Shown here: piece after piece, positions 41,783-53,431 of the stretch
Numbering within the stretch: position 1 is the first letter of the stretch
Layout of the letters: every line of letters starts with the position of its first letter
Assembly: GCF_000497445.1 (NCBI RefSeq)
Contig: NZ_CM002285.1
Span: forward strand, 1,147,312-1,211,311
Direction of reading: 5' to 3'
From: Streptomyces roseochromogenus subsp. oscitans DS 12.976
GTDB taxonomy: Bacteria > Actinomycetota > Actinomycetes > Streptomycetales > Streptomycetaceae
DNA: 64,000 bases
Position numbers and translations under genes: made by a program
The notes under the pieces: generated by a model
What the model was told of the DNA's origin: nothing
Seen by the model: only the letters and a program-made list of their open reading frames with translations
Databases searched by the model: none

Positions 41783-42999
41783 CCGCCGAGCCGCTGCCGG
41801 AGCATCCGGACTTCCTCTGGCGCAATCCCGAGCCGCGCACTTCGTACGACGTCGTCATCGTCGGCGCGGGAGGCCACGGCCTGGCCACCGCCTACTACCT
41901 CGCCAAGAACCACGGCATCACCAAGGTCGCCGTCCTGGAGAAGGGCTGGCTGGCCGGCGGCAACATGGCCCGCAACACCACGATCATCCGCTCCAACTAC
42001 CTGTGGGACGAGAGCGCGGCGATCTACGAGCACGCCCTCAAGCTGTGGGAAGGCCTCCCGGCGGAGCTGGACTACGACTTCCTGTTCAGCCAGCGCGGCG
42101 TCCTCAACCTCGCGCACACCCTCCAGGACGTCCGCGAGGGCGTGCGCCGCGTCAATGCCAACCGCCTCAACGGAGTCGACGCCGAGTGGCTGGAGCCGGA
42201 CGAGGTCGCCGAGGTCTGCCCCATCCTCAACGTCTCGCCCCGCACCCGGTATCCGGTCCTGGGCGGCACCTTCCAGCCGCGGGCCGGTATCGCCAAGCAC
42301 GACCACGTCGCCTGGGCGCTGGCCCGCCGCGCCGACGAGCTGGGCGTGGACCTGATCCAGGGCTGTGAGGTCACCGGTTTCCTCAAGGACGGCGACCGGG
42401 TCGTGGGCGTCGAGACCAGCCGCGGCCGTATCCTCACCGGCCGGGTCGGACTCGCGGCCGCCGGACACAGCGGCGTGCTGGCACGGCTGGCCGGCTTCCG
42501 GCTGCCCGTGCAGTCCCACCCCCTCCAGGCGCTGGTCTCCGAGCTGCACGAGCCGGTGCACCCCACCGTGGTGATGTCGAACCATGTGCATGTCTACGTC
42601 TCCCAGGCCCACAAGGGCGAACTGGTGATGGGCGCGGGTGTCGACGCCTACAACGGCTACGGGCAGCGCGGCTCCTTCCATGTGATCGAGCGTCAGATGG
42701 CAGCCGCCGTCGAGCTGTTCCCGGTCTTCGCCCGTGCCCATGTGCTGCGCACCTGGGGCGGCATCGTCGATGTCACCCCGGACGCCTCCCCCATCGTCGG
42801 CAGCACCCCCGTCGAGAACCTCTATGTCAACTGCGGCTGGGGCACGGGCGGTTTCAAGGCCACTCCGGCGGCCGGCTGGACCTTCGCGCACACCATCGCC
42901 ACGGGCGAACCGCATCCGCTGAACGCCCCTTTCGCCCTCGACCGCTTCACGACGGGCGCGTTGATCGACGAGCACGGCGCGGCAGCCGTGGCCCACTGA
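41779..42999 (+). CDS. soxB: Heterotetrameric sarcosine oxidase, beta subunit
   Basis: 406-aa DAO-family flavoprotein that oxidises sarcosine to glycine plus a methylene group for [23 protein letters not shown] binds [23 protein letters not shown] lies in the active-site/FMN-linking region and [19 protein letters not shown] is the C-terminal flavin signature. It is translationally coupled to glyA and followed by soxD after 10 bp. Confidence 0.95.
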   Translation: MTAEPLPEHPDFLWRNPEPRTSYDVVIVGAGGHGLATAYYLAKNHGITKVAVLEKGWLAGGNMARNTTIIRSNYLWDESAAIYEHALKLWEGLPAELDYDFLFSQRGVLNLAHTLQDVREGVRRVNANRLNGVDAEWLEPDEVAEVCPILNVSPRTRYPVLGGTFQPRAGIAKHDHVAWALARRADELGVDLIQGCEVTGFLKDGDRVVGVETSRGRILTGRVGLAAAGHSGVLARLAGFRLPVQSHPLQALVSELHEPVHPTVVMSNHVHVYVSQAHKGELVMGAGVDAYNGYGQRGSFHVIERQMAAAVELFPVFARAHVLRTWGGIVDVTPDASPIVGSTPVENLYVNCGWGTGGFKATPAAGWTFAHTIATGEPHPLNAPFALDRFTTGALIDEHGAAAVAH

Positions 43000-43009
43000 G
43001 GAGGACCTG

Positions 43010-43291
43010 GTGCTTCTGATCACCTGCCCGTGGTGCGGTCCTCGGGACGAGACCGAGTACCACTACGGGGGACAGGCTCACGTCCCCTACCCCCAGAACC
43101 CGGCGGAACTCTCCGACGCGGAGTGGGCCGAGTACGTCTTCTACCGCGACAACCCCAAGGGCCCCTTCGCCGAGCGGTGGGTGCACAGCACCGGCTGCCG
43201 GCGCTGGTTCAACGTCCTGCGGGACACCGCCACCTATGAGGTGCTCGCCTCCTACCGGCCCGACGAGCCCCGCCCCGGAGGGAACCGATGA
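43010..43291 (+). CDS. soxD: Sarcosine oxidase, delta subunit
   Basis: 93-aa zinc-binding subunit. [19 protein letters not shown] provides the Cys/His cluster, and [17 protein letters not shown] completes it and matches the family C-terminal half. GTG 43010 has GAGGAGGA upstream. It overlaps soxA by 4 bp. Confidence 0.95.
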   Translation: MLLITCPWCGPRDETEYHYGGQAHVPYPQNPAELSDAEWAEYVFYRDNPKGPFAERWVHSTGCRRWFNVLRDTATYEVLASYRPDEPRPGGNR

Positions 43292-46176
43292 CCGACCAGC
43301 ACTTCCGGCGCCGGCAGGGTGGCCGTATCGACCGCGGCACCGTGCTGCGGTTCACCGTCGACGGGCGGGAGCTGACCGGGCACCCAGGCGACACCGTCGC
43401 CTCGGCCCTGCTGGCGAACGGCCTCGTCGAGGTCGCCCCGTCGCTCTACCGCCATCGCCCTCGCGGCATCGTCTCCGCGGGCGTCGAGGAGCCCAACGCC
43501 CTGGTACAGCTTGAGGGCCCGTGCTCGGAGGGCATGCTTCCGGCGACGACGGTGGAGCTGTACGACGGCCTGTGCGCCACCACCCTGTCCGGCATGGGCC
43601 GGCTCGACCCGAGCCCCGACCCCGCCGTCTACGACAAGAAGTACGTGCACACCGACGTCCTGGTCGTCGGCGCCGGACCCGCCGGGCTCGCAGCCGCCGC
43701 CGCTGCCGTGGAATCCGGCGCGCGGGTCATCCTCGTCGACGACCAGCCCGAGCCCGGCGGTTCGCTGCTCTCCGGCCGCACCGAGAGGGTCGGCTCGCGG
43801 ACCGCCCTCCAGTGGGTCGCCGACGTGCGCTCGGCACTCGACGCCGCCCCCGAGGCCGTCGTACTGCAACGCACCACGGCCTTCGGGTCGTACGACGACA
43901 ACTACGTGCTGGCCCTGCAACGGCGCACCGACCACCTCGGAGCCGACGCCCCCGAACCGTCCGCGGGCGTCTCCCGCCAGCGGCTGTGGCACATCCGGGC
44001 CCGCCAGGTGGTCCTGGCGACCGGCGCGCACGAGCGCCCCCTGGTCTTCGCCGGCAACGACCGCCCCGGGGTGATGCTCGCCGGGGCCGTGCGCTCGTAC
44101 CTCAACCGGTACGCCGTGGCTCCGGGCACGCGGGCCGTGGTGAGCACGACCAATGACAGCGCCTACGACACGGTCGCCGACCTGCACGCCGCCGGGATAG
44201 ACATCGCCGCCGTCGTGGACGCGCGCCCCGAGCTGTCAAACCGGGCCGCCGCAGCCGCCGGGGCGACCGGGGTGCGGGTGCTGACGGGCAGTGCGGTGGT
44301 CGACACCGCGGGCGGCAGCCGGATCACCGGTGTCACCGTCCGGGCTCTCGACGACAGCGGTCGGCTCACCGGTGATCCGGAGTCGTTCGCCTGCGACCTG
44401 CTCGCGGTCTCGGGCGGGTGGAGCCCGGTGGTGCACCTGCACAGCCAGCGTCAGGGCCGGCTGCGCTGGGACGAGGAACTGGTCGCCTTCGTCCCCGACG
44501 GCACCGTGCGGGACCAGCAGGTCGTCGGTGCGGCCCGAGGGACGTACGACCTCGACAGCGCTCTGGCCGAAGGGGCGCGGGCCGGTGCGCGGGCCGCGAC
44601 GGACGCCGGGTTCCCGGTACCCGTGCCGCCGCCCGGCGATGCGCGGTCCGGGTCCGGCTCGGTGCGTGCGCTGTGGCTGGTACCCGCGCCTGACGGGGAC
44701 CCCGGCAGCTGGGACACCCACTTCGTCGACCTGCAGCGCGATGTCACGGTCGCCGGTGTCTGGCGGTCCACCGGCGCCGGCATGCGCGGCGTCGAGCACG
44801 TCAAGCGCTACACCTCGCTCGGCACGGCGAACGACCAGGGCAAGACGTCCGGTGTCAACGCGATCGGCGTCATCGCCGAGGCCCTCGGCGGTTCACTCGG
44901 AGAGATCGGCACCACGGCCTACCGGGCACCGTACACACCGGTGGCGTTCGCCGCCCTGGCCGGGCGGGAGCGCGGCGACCTGTTCGACCCGGAGCGCACA
45001 ACCTCCCTCCACAGCTGGCATGTCGCTCAGGGCGCGGAGTTCGAGGACGTCGGGCAGTGGAAGCGCCCCTGGTACTACCCCCGGCCCGGTGAGGACATGG
45101 ACACGGCCGTGGCCCGTGAATGCCGCGCCGCCCGTGAGGGGGTCGCGTTCATGGACGCCTCCACCCTCGGCAAGATCGAGATCTGGGGCGCGGACGCGGG
45201 CGAGTTCCTCAACCGGATCTACACCAACGCCTTCAAGAAGCTGAAGCCCGGCATGGCTCGCTACGGCGTGATGTGCAAGCCCGACGGCATGATCTTCGAC
45301 GACGGTGTGACGCTGCGTCTGGACGACAACCGCTACTTCATGAGCACCACGACCGGTGGCGCCGCCGGGGTTCTGGACTGGCTGGAGGAGTGGCTGCAGA
45401 CCGAGTGGCCCGAACTCGACGTCCACTGCACCTCGGTGACCGAGCAGTGGGCGACGATCGCTGTCGTCGGCCCGCGATCGCGCGAGGTCGTGGCCCAGAT
45501 CGCCCCCCAAGTCGACCTGTCCAATGACGAGTTCCCCTTCATGGCCTTCCGCGAGACCACCCTGGCCTCCGGCGTCCCGGCCCGTATCTGCCGGATCTCC
45601 TTCTCCGGCGAACTCGCCTACGAGATCAACGTCTGCGCGTGGTACGGCCTGGCGGTCTGGGAGGAGGTGTACGCGATCGGCCGGCCGTACGGCATCACTC
45701 CGTACGGCACCGAGACCATGCACGTCCTGCGGGCCGAGAAGGGCTACATCATCGTCGGCCAGGACACCGACGGCACCGTCACACCGCACGATGCGGGGAT
45801 GTCGTGGGTGGTCTCGAAGCAGAAGGACTTCATCGGCAAGCGGTCCTTCTCCCGCACCGACACCTCCCGCACCGGCCGCAAGCAGTTGGTCGGCCTGCTC
45901 CCGGCCGACCGCACGACCCGGCTGCCCGAGGGCACCCAACTCGTCGCGCCCGGCGTGCCGATCACTCCCGAGTCCGGGCCGGTGCCGATGCTCGGCCACG
46001 TCACCTCCAGCTACCACAGCCCGGCCCTCGGCCGCCCGTTCGCCCTCGCCCTCGTCGCCGACGGGCGGGCAAGGACCGGCGAGACCCTGCTCGCACCGGT
46101 CGGCGATGCCCTGGTGCCCGTCGAGGTGACCGACTTCGTCCTCTACGACCCCGAAGGGACCAAGCGCGATGGCTGA
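43288..46176 (+). CDS. soxA: Sarcosine oxidase, alpha subunit
   Basis: 962 aa. An N-terminal ferredoxin-like domain ([20 protein letters not shown]), an NAD-binding module ([20 protein letters not shown], then [13 protein letters not shown]), a second dinucleotide region, and a C-terminal GcvT-like aminomethyltransferase/THF domain from about 590 ([20 protein letters not shown], then [12 protein letters not shown]) that forms 5,10-methylene-THF. The length is normal for the family. It overlaps soxD and soxG at its ends. Confidence 0.96.
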   Translation: MTDQHFRRRQGGRIDRGTVLRFTVDGRELTGHPGDTVASALLANGLVEVAPSLYRHRPRGIVSAGVEEPNALVQLEGPCSEGMLPATTVELYDGLCATTLSGMGRLDPSPDPAVYDKKYVHTDVLVVGAGPAGLAAAAAAVESGARVILVDDQPEPGGSLLSGRTERVGSRTALQWVADVRSALDAAPEAVVLQRTTAFGSYDDNYVLALQRRTDHLGADAPEPSAGVSRQRLWHIRARQVVLATGAHERPLVFAGNDRPGVMLAGAVRSYLNRYAVAPGTRAVVSTTNDSAYDTVADLHAAGIDIAAVVDARPELSNRAAAAAGATGVRVLTGSAVVDTAGGSRITGVTVRALDDSGRLTGDPESFACDLLAVSGGWSPVVHLHSQRQGRLRWDEELVAFVPDGTVRDQQVVGAARGTYDLDSALAEGARAGARAATDAGFPVPVPPPGDARSGSGSVRALWLVPAPDGDPGSWDTHFVDLQRDVTVAGVWRSTGAGMRGVEHVKRYTSLGTANDQGKTSGVNAIGVIAEALGGSLGEIGTTAYRAPYTPVAFAALAGRERGDLFDPERTTSLHSWHVAQGAEFEDVGQWKRPWYYPRPGEDMDTAVARECRAAREGVAFMDASTLGKIEIWGADAGEFLNRIYTNAFKKLKPGMARYGVMCKPDGMIFDDGVTLRLDDNRYFMSTTTGGAAGVLDWLEEWLQTEWPELDVHCTSVTEQWATIAVVGPRSREVVAQIAPQVDLSNDEFPFMAFRETTLASGVPARICRISFSGELAYEINVCAWYGLAVWEEVYAIGRPYGITPYGTETMHVLRAEKGYIIVGQDTDGTVTPHDAGMSWVVSKQKDFIGKRSFSRTDTSRTGRKQLVGLLPADRTTRLPEGTQLVAPGVPITPESGPVPMLGHVTSSYHSPALGRPFALALVADGRARTGETLLAPVGDALVPVEVTDFVLYDPEGTKRDG

Positions 46177-46798
46177 GCCGACGATCGACACGGGCGCGGG
46201 ACCGTTGGCCCTGCGCACCAGCCCCCTGGCGCATCTGGAGGAACGGATGCGTGCCGCCGGCGTCACCGGCGCTCGCGGCGTCGCGCTGACCGAGTGGCCG
46301 TTCCTCACCATGGTGAACCTGCGGGTCGACCCCGCTTCCGGAGCGGCCGACCGCATCGAGAAGACCCTGGGGGCGCCGCTCCCGCGGCTGTGCGGCCACA
46401 CCAGTGCATCCGGTCCGCACACGGTCGTCTGGCTCGGCCCCGACGAGTGGCTCGTGCTCTCCCAGGCCGACGGGACCGCTGTGACCGCCGAGTTGCGGCA
46501 GGCGCTCGCGACAGACCCGGGCTCGGTCGTGGACGTCTCGGCGAACCGCACCACGCTGGAGCTGAGCGGCCCGGCCGCCCGGCAGGTGCTGGAGAAGGGC
46601 TGCCCACTGGACCTGCATCCCCGCGCCTTCGGGCCCGGCCGGGCGGTGTCGACCACGGTGGGACCGGTCCCCGTGCTGCTCTGGCAGGTCGACGACCGGC
46701 CGGCTTACCGTCTCTTCCCGCGCTCCTCGTTCGCCGTCTACCTGGCCCACTGGCTCATCGACGCGATGAGCGAGTACCGCGGCCCGGAGGTCCCCTGA
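46169..46798 (+). CDS. soxG: Sarcosine oxidase, gamma subunit
   Basis: 209-aa subunit of the heterotetramer, related to the GcvT C-terminal domain. [15 protein letters not shown] and [18 protein letters not shown] are typical. ATG 46169 overlaps the soxA end by 8 bp. No sdaA or purU follows, unlike many such operons; purU lies instead at 1882-2736. Confidence 0.94.
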   Translation: MAEPTIDTGAGPLALRTSPLAHLEERMRAAGVTGARGVALTEWPFLTMVNLRVDPASGAADRIEKTLGAPLPRLCGHTSASGPHTVVWLGPDEWLVLSQADGTAVTAELRQALATDPGSVVDVSANRTTLELSGPAARQVLEKGCPLDLHPRAFGPGRAVSTTVGPVPVLLWQVDDRPAYRLFPRSSFAVYLAHWLIDAMSEYRGPEVP

Positions 46799-46811
46799 AC
46801 CGGACGGAGTG

Positions 46812-46873
46812 AGAGCCTGTGTCACATACCCGGTCGGATCAGCGCGCCCGGCCGGAGATGTGATAAAGGCTCT
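46812..46873. terminator. Inverted repeat between convergent soxG and ornithine cyclodeaminase-like gene
   Basis: AGAGCCTGTGTCACAT (46812-46827) pairs with ATGTGATAAAGGCTCT (46858-46873) with two mismatches across a 30-base GC-rich loop. It sits in the only gap between convergent genes, fitting a bidirectional terminator, but there is no T-run. Confidence 0.45.
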
Positions 46874-46879
46874 GACGGA

Positions 46880-47800
46880 TCAGCCGAGGAACTTGTCCGC
46901 CAGCAGGCGTGCGATGGTCCAGTCCTGCATGGCGACGCCCACGCTCTTGAACACCGTGCGCTTGCCGTGGCCGGCGGGGGCGGAGGTGAGGGCGGTGCCC
47001 AGTTCGGTGAGGTCGTCCTGGCTGAGGGCGCCGGCTCGGAGGGCATGGATGATCTCGCCGGACTCCTCCAGGACGGCACCGAGTTCGTCGATGATGACGG
47101 TGCTGTCGGCCAGCAGTTCGTCCGGCAGTTCGCGCATGGTGGGGCGGAAGGCACCGATGGCGTTGACGTGCACCTGGGCGGGCAGGGCGGACGCCGGGAA
47201 GAGCGGGCTGGTCGCGGAGGTGGCGCAGCACACGATGTGGGCGTCGCCTACGGCGGAGGCCGGGTCGGTCCCGACACGGATCTCGGTGCCGTCCAGCTCG
47301 GCTCGGAGGGTGTCCGCCAGGGACCGGGCGCGTTCCTCGGTGGTACCGACGACGGTGAGGCGGCGCAGCGGGCGGACCGTGTGCACGGCACGGACCTGGT
47401 CGGGGGCCTGGCCGCCGGTGCCGATCAGGGTGAGCCGGTCGGCGTCGGGGGCGGCGAGGAGGTCGGTGGCGACCCCGACCGCCGCGCCGGTGCGCAGTGT
47501 GGTGACGGCGCCGGCGTCCGCGATCAGATGGTCGAGCCGGTCCAGGGTGCTCCATACGACGGTGCCGGTGATCGCGGGCGCACGGTCGAAGTTCACGCTC
47601 AGGGTCTTGACCATGGCGGACCGGGTCGGCCGGTGATGGGCGGACATCACGAGGAACCGGCCGTCCCGCAGCGCGGTGCGCGTGGGCATCTCGAACTCCC
47701 CACGCGCCAGCCCTGCGAAGCCGCGGCGCACCGCGTCGATGGCCTCGCGCATCGACACGGCCGCACGGACCTCGTGCTCGCTGAGACTGATGGTCTTCAT
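46880..47800 (-). CDS. Ornithine cyclodeaminase/mu-crystallin family protein
   Basis: 306-aa NAD-dependent family. MREAIDAVRRGFAGLARGE, KTLSVNFDRAPAITGTVV, TTLRTGAAVGVATDLLA (substrate/cofactor entry) and LTLIGTGGQAPDQVRAV (Rossmann loop) are visible. Members act as ornithine cyclodeaminases, alanine or imine reductases, or lysine cyclodeaminases; the sequence alone does not settle which. It is convergent with soxG. An imino/amino acid role would suit the location. Confidence 0.88.
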   Translation of the reverse strand: MKTISLSEHEVRAAVSMREAIDAVRRGFAGLARGEFEMPTRTALRDGRFLVMSAHHRPTRSAMVKTLSVNFDRAPAITGTVVWSTLDRLDHLIADAGAVTTLRTGAAVGVATDLLAAPDADRLTLIGTGGQAPDQVRAVHTVRPLRRLTVVGTTEERARSLADTLRAELDGTEIRVGTDPASAVGDAHIVCCATSATSPLFPASALPAQVHVNAIGAFRPTMRELPDELLADSTVIIDELGAVLEESGEIIHALRAGALSQDDLTELGTALTSAPAGHGKRTVFKSVGVAMQDWTIARLLADKFLG

Positions 47801-47825
47801 GGAACTCCGTCCGTCGTGATCTTAT

Positions 47826-48467
47826 TTACACCCTATTGATCCCGACGACCACATAGCTGTCGCCGTACTGCCAGACGGCACCGGCACTGCCGAACCCCGC
47901 CTGCCGTAGCAGGTCGGCCAGCTCGGGGTCCTCGGCGACGGCCGTCCGCCAGGAGGACCAGTCCTCGTGGGCGAAGACCCGCTGTCGCTCGGCTCGACGA
48001 CGTCCGATGTGCGCGGAGATGCCGGCGAGACCTGCTTCGTCCTGGGGCAGGTGGTCACCGTTGACGAGGACACCGCCGGGTCGCAGCAGGCCGGCGAGCT
48101 GCCGGTAGGCGCGGCGCAGGCTGTCCGGGGTCAGGTAGTGCAGTGCCGTCGTCGACACGGCCGCGTCCAGCGGGCGGTCGAGGCGGGGCTGCTGGGCCGT
48201 AAGACCGGCCGGGGATTCCATCCGTACGACCGGGGCTGAGGCCGCCTGTGCGGTCATTGCTGAGACCGCCCGTGCGGCCACGGCCGAGGCCGCTACCCGG
48301 CCGTCGCCGGCACCGCCCACTGGTCCGGACCCGCGTAGGAGGCGAGGTGCCGGATCGGCGCGCTGTGCACGGGCCACGGCGACCGGGCGGCGCGGCAGGG
48401 AGGCGACGAGCGTGGCGTTGTCGATCACTCGGCTGACGGCCATGGCGACGCTGGACGCGTCCAGCAC
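47826..48467 (-). pseudogene. SAM-dependent methyltransferase fragment with degraded N-terminus
   Basis: 213 codons. The C-terminal 120 residues look like a class I methyltransferase (RPLDAAVSTTALHYLTPDSL, AGLLRPGGVLVNGDHLPQDE, then WQYGDSYVVVGI). The first 90 residues are Ala/Arg/Val-rich and contain no DLGCGxG SAM loop, so the cofactor site appears missing. I read it as a decayed or truncated gene rather than an active enzyme. Confidence 0.6.
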
Positions 48468-48599
48468 GTGGCTCCTCGCAAGGTCAGGTGCGGGGACGGA
48501 TGTGCTTGAGCCTTCCCGGCGGCCGGCCGCAATCTGCGAAAACTGCGCATTCTGCGGATGCTATGTTCGCGATCGAGGAGATCCAGGCGATCGAGGCAG

Positions 48600-48932
48600 G
48601 CGGGGCGGGGAGGTGCGCGCATGGCCCGTCGACCGGCGGGCTTTCTGGATCGCCCGCACCCACAACCCCGGGGCGGTTTCGGGCACCGCGCCCCGCGCGC
48701 CGAGTTCGCCGTCCCGCTCGGCTGCGAGCTGCGGCACGCGGACCGGCTCGTGTACGCCGAGGGGATCGCCCTGGACGGCCCTCGGGCCGTGCCCCCGTCG
48801 GCCTGGGCTGCCGGATCTGCGAGCGCCGCGACTGCGCCCAGCGGGCCCGGCCCCCCGGCCTGCGGACGACTGGCCATCGACCCGGACCGGCATACGTATA
48901 TGGCGTACCCGGTCGAGTCCCGCACCCCATGA
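48600..48932 (+). pseudogene. Remnant of a short-chain fatty-acyl regulator (ScfR-like) C-terminal domain
   Basis: Successive forward frames give FWIARTHNPG, then APRAEFAVPLGCELRHADRL and VYAEGIAL, then CRICERRDCAQRARPP, then LAIDPDRHTYMAYPVE. These are the order and motifs of the C-terminal domain of XRE-type short-chain fatty acyl regulators, with at least two frameshifts. There is no DNA-binding domain. Confidence 0.6.
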
Positions 48933-48963
48933 CACCGCTGACACGGACAACAGGAGCAGCCGC

Positions 48964-49545
48964 GTGACCAGCCGCGTGACCCTCGTCTCGCCCGCCACCA
49001 GCCCGTCGCTGCGGCAGGCCCGCTTCTACGACGGCGGCTCCATCGACGGCATCGGCGCGGCCCGTGCTCGTACGGCGGCCGGGTCACTGCCCTCACCTGC
49101 CCGGATGGTCACTTCCCCCGGTGTGCGCTGCCGGGAGACGGCCGCGGCACTGGGCCTCGACGCCGTACCGGTACCGGAGTTGGCGGGCCTCGATGTGGGC
49201 CGGTGGCGGAGCCGCACCCTGCAGGAGGTGGGCGCGGCGGAGCCGGAGGCGGTGGGCCATTGGCTCACCGATCCCGGCTGGGCGGAGCACGGCGGGGAGT
49301 CGGTGCGGGACATGTGCGAGCGGATCGGCCGCTGGCTGGACACCGCCCAGGACACGGACGGCCGTACGGTCGCCGTGGTCGAGCCGGAGGTGATACGGGC
49401 GGCCGTCGTCGGCGCCCTGGGCCTGTCCGCCTCGGTCTTCTGGCGCCTCGATGTGCCGCCGCTGACCGCGACCGAACTCAGCGGCCGGGCCGGGCGGTGG
49501 AATCTACGACTGGGACGCCCGCTGGCCGCGCCGGAGGAGGACTAG
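48964..49545 (+). CDS. Histidine phosphatase family protein
   Basis: 193 aa. VTLVSPATSPSLRQARFY replaces the usual RHG motif of this fold, so the phospho-accepting histidine is missing at the N-terminus, while VTSPGVRCRETAAALGL, VPELAGLDVGRWRSRTL and VVEPEVIRAAVVGALGL follow the family pattern (the last normally contains a histidine). GTG 48964 has AGGAG upstream. Such members are often linked to cobalamin or precorrin genes; the catalytic state here is doubtful. Confidence 0.75.
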   Translation: MTSRVTLVSPATSPSLRQARFYDGGSIDGIGAARARTAAGSLPSPARMVTSPGVRCRETAAALGLDAVPVPELAGLDVGRWRSRTLQEVGAAEPEAVGHWLTDPGWAEHGGESVRDMCERIGRWLDTAQDTDGRTVAVVEPEVIRAAVVGALGLSASVFWRLDVPPLTATELSGRAGRWNLRLGRPLAAPEED

Positions 49546-49554
49546 GAGCCGTCA

Positions 49555-49900
49555 TCCGGATCGCCTCGCAGCCCGGGCATCGTGACCGAGGGCTGCGGGC
49601 TGCGGGCGCATCACCCGCCTGGTCGGGCGTGAGACGGAGGGCCCGGGGCCGGCAGCGCCCGCCGGTCGCGAGGTGAGGCTTCGTGGTCGGTCCGTCGCGG
49701 GATCGCCCGAGGGCACGAAGCTGCAGCTCGCTGTCCGGGGCCCCTTGTGCCGGGCCCCGGCAGCGCGCCGGTGGGCACGGGCGATGGCGGAGTCCACCGC
49801 CACCGCCCGGTCCAGGTCGCCTTCGACGCCGGCCGGGACGAGTCGGTGAGAGACGCCCTGGGACCTGTCCGCCGCGTCCTGTCGCAGACGCGGGGCCGGC
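49555..49900 (-). mobile_element. Frameshifted IS5-family transposase remnant
   Basis: The minus strand shows GDLDRAVAVDSAIARAHRR followed by AAGARHK, then in another frame ALGRSRDGPTTKPHLA and LRLTPDQAGDAPAA. This is the DDE-domain middle of an IS5-type transposase (VDSTxxRAHQHAAGAR, then GRSRGGLTTKIHL), broken by a frameshift. It occupies the gap between the phosphatase and the Rpf gene. Confidence 0.75.
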
Positions 49901-49951
49901 ACGCCCTCCCGGCGCCGTCACTTTCCCTCGACCTGATCCGCCGGACCGGCC

Positions 49952-51175
<1,224 letters not shown>

Positions 51176-51298
51176 ATGTCCTTCGCCAAGATCACGCTGG
51201 CCAAGAAGGCCAAGAAGAAGGAATGCGGCGGCGCCGCCAAGGCCAAGCACCACAAGAAGCACCACCACCGCAAGCACAAGAAGGCTGCCGCCAAGTAG
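51176..51298 (+). CDS. 40-aa lysine/histidine-rich basic peptide
   Basis: MSFAKITLAKKAKKKEC starts the peptide and the tail is mostly Lys, His and Ala with one Arg (KHHKKHHHRKHKK). Nearly half of the residues are Lys or Arg, seven are His, and there is one cysteine at position 17. ATG 51176 has AGGAAGG nine bases upstream. An ABC exporter begins 118 bp downstream in the same direction. No signal peptide or known family. Possible roles: metal-binding peptide, nucleic-acid-binding peptide or an exported cationic peptide; the sequence does not decide. Confidence 0.7.
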   Translation: MSFAKITLAKKAKKKECGGAAKAKHHKKHHHRKHKKAAAK

Positions 51299-51416
51299 TA
51301 CGGCCTCGCGGAACACGACCACACAGGCAGACCGTGCCGGGGTCCGTCGCGCAACACAGGCATACGACGGGCCCCGGCACGCCGTCGGATCGGGCAGTGC
51401 CCAGGAAGCGCCGGCG

Positions 51417-53231
51417 ATGCACACCGCAGCACCCCTCACCATGTCCGCGGCCGGATCCGGGGCGGAAGCCGCGGCCGGTGCCTCGTCCCGGATGCGCCAC
51501 GCGCGTATCTCGCCGCTGGCCGCGTTCCGTACGTTCTGGCCGCTGGTCAGCGTCAACCGCGCGACCGTGCTGGTGTCCGCCGCACTGCTGGTGGTCTCCG
51601 CCGGATGCGACGCGGGCGCGATCGGGATCGTCGGCGTCCTCACCGACGATGTGCTCGCCCCCGGCCGCCTCAGCGCCTTCTGGGGACCCGCCGCCCTCTG
51701 GCTGGGGCTTGCCGCGGCCGGTGCGGTCGCCTCCGCGGCGGGCGGCTGTCTCGCCGGCTGGACCAGCGAACACTTCCTGCTCGGCCTGCGCGACCGCGTC
51801 TTCCGGCATCTGCAGCAGGTGCCCCCGGACGCCCTGGACCGCTTCGGCACCGGCGATCTGGTCTCCCGGCTGACCGGCGACATCGAGACCGTCGAGTCGC
51901 TGGTGGCCTCCGCGCCCGTCGAACTGATCACCTCCGCCGTCGGGGCGGTGGTGTTCGCCGCGGCGGCCCTGTGGACCAGTTGGCAACTGGCGCTGATCAC
52001 GCTGGCCGCCGCCCCGTTGATCTGGTTCGGCGCCCGGTGGTTCGGCACCCTCATGCGCTCCGCCACCCGCGCCGAACGCGACAGCAACGGCCGACTGGCC
52101 GGCCTGCTGGAGGAGAGCCTGGCCAACATGCCCCTGGTGCAGGCCTACGGCCGGCAGCAGGCCGAGAGCAGCAAGGTGCATCGCGAAGGACGCAGTTGGA
52201 TGCGCGCCGGACTGCGGCAGATCCGGCTGTCCTCGGTGTACGGCCCGATGGGCGAACTCGTCGAGACCCTCAGCGTGCTGGCCGTGATCGGCGCCGGGGC
52301 CTGGCAGATCTCCGAACACCACCTCAGCGTCGGCGGCCTGCTCTCCTTCGCCGCCTTCCTCGGCTATCTCCACCCCAAGCTCCAGGAACTCGGCGAACTC
52401 GTCGTCAGCGCCTCCTCCGCAACCGCCGCCTGCGAACGCCTCATCGAGGTGCTGCGCACCGGCACGGTCCAGGAGACGGCTCCGCGGCCGGACGTCCCGC
52501 CGCTCACCGAACCGGTGCGTGGCGCCGTCACCTTCGAGGACGTCGGCTTCTCCTACCCCGGCAGCGGCGGTCCTGTGCTGAACCGGGTACGTCTGGACAT
52601 CACCCCCGGTCTCCTCGTCGCGGTCACCGGACCCAGCGGCACCGGCAAGTCCACTCTCGGCAAGCTGCTGCTGCGGTTCCACGAGCCGTCCCGGGGCCGC
52701 ATCCTGCTCGACGGCCGGGACATCGCCGGACTCCCCGTGGACGAGGTGCGCAGGCACATCACCCTTCTCCCGCAGGACAGCATGCTCTTCGACGGCACGG
52801 TCCACGAGAACATCACCTACGGCCGTCCCGACGCCACCGAGGAGGAGGTCCTCGCCGCCGCCGTCGCCGCCGACGCCCACGGATTCGTCGGCATGCTCCC
52901 CGACGGCTACGACAGCCCCGTCGGCAAACGGGGCAACAACCTCTCCGGCGGTCAGCGCCGCAGGATCGCCCTCGCGCGAGCCATGCTCCGTACCGCGCCC
53001 GTCCTGATCCTCGACGAGCCCACGGCCGGACTCGACGACGACTCCACGGCCCGCATCATGGCGCCACTGCGCCGCCTCACCGCCGGGCGCACGACCTTCC
53101 TCATCACCCACGACCTGCGCCTGACGGCCCAGGCCGACCTCGTCCTGCACCTGTCGGACGGCACGGCGGTCATCACGGCCCCGGGCAGGTCATCGACAAC
53201 CGGGACGAGGCCGGGTCACGAGGCGGCCTGA
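51417..53231 (+). CDS. ABC transporter, fused permease and ATPase
   Basis: 604-aa half transporter of the exporter type. Residues about 35-320 hold six predicted membrane helices (first near VLVSAALLVVSAG), with the coupling region RFGTGDLVSRLTGDIETVES. The ATPase (from about 370) has Walker A VTGPSGTGKSTLGKL, the Q-loop in LLPQDSMLFDGTV, signature NNLSGGQRRRIALARAM, Walker B VLILDEPTAGLD and the switch His in FLITHD. No peptidase C39 domain. The substrate is unknown; the small basic peptide gene just upstream is a candidate. Confidence 0.93.
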   Translation: MHTAAPLTMSAAGSGAEAAAGASSRMRHARISPLAAFRTFWPLVSVNRATVLVSAALLVVSAGCDAGAIGIVGVLTDDVLAPGRLSAFWGPAALWLGLAAAGAVASAAGGCLAGWTSEHFLLGLRDRVFRHLQQVPPDALDRFGTGDLVSRLTGDIETVESLVASAPVELITSAVGAVVFAAAALWTSWQLALITLAAAPLIWFGARWFGTLMRSATRAERDSNGRLAGLLEESLANMPLVQAYGRQQAESSKVHREGRSWMRAGLRQIRLSSVYGPMGELVETLSVLAVIGAGAWQISEHHLSVGGLLSFAAFLGYLHPKLQELGELVVSASSATAACERLIEVLRTGTVQETAPRPDVPPLTEPVRGAVTFEDVGFSYPGSGGPVLNRVRLDITPGLLVAVTGPSGTGKSTLGKLLLRFHEPSRGRILLDGRDIAGLPVDEVRRHITLLPQDSMLFDGTVHENITYGRPDATEEEVLAAAVAADAHGFVGMLPDGYDSPVGKRGNNLSGGQRRRIALARAMLRTAPVLILDEPTAGLDDDSTARIMAPLRRLTAGRTTFLITHDLRLTAQADLVLHLSDGTAVITAPGRSSTTGTRPGHEAA

Positions 53232-53383
53232 GGGCCGACAGGCCGACGCCGCGGTTCAGGCTGCCGTATCGCGGTGACGGCGCAGCAGTGCCGCCACCGC
53301 GCAGCGCAGGCAGGCAGGCGGCCTTGCTGGCGTCCTCCACGAAGGGCGACCGCCTCGTGGCCGCCGAGGCTCCGGAGAACGCC

Positions 53384-53416
53384 AGAGGGCCCTCGGAAGG
53401 TTCCGAAGGGCCCTCT
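53384..53416. terminator. Bidirectional hairpin terminator
   Basis: AGAGGGCCCTCGGAA pairs with TTCCGAAGGGCCCTCT with one bulged base and a very short loop, giving a stem of about 15 bp, between the convergent ABC transporter (ends 53231) and cbtA (ends 53432). The position and near-perfect stem fit a terminator for both transcripts. Confidence 0.75.
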
Positions 53417-53431
53417 GTTGTCCGGAAGGAG

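Noticed and set aside
44893..46656. A 587-codon minus-strand frame opposite soxA/soxG
   Set aside because: Shadow of the sarcosine oxidase genes; composition is typical of antisense frames in high-GC DNA.
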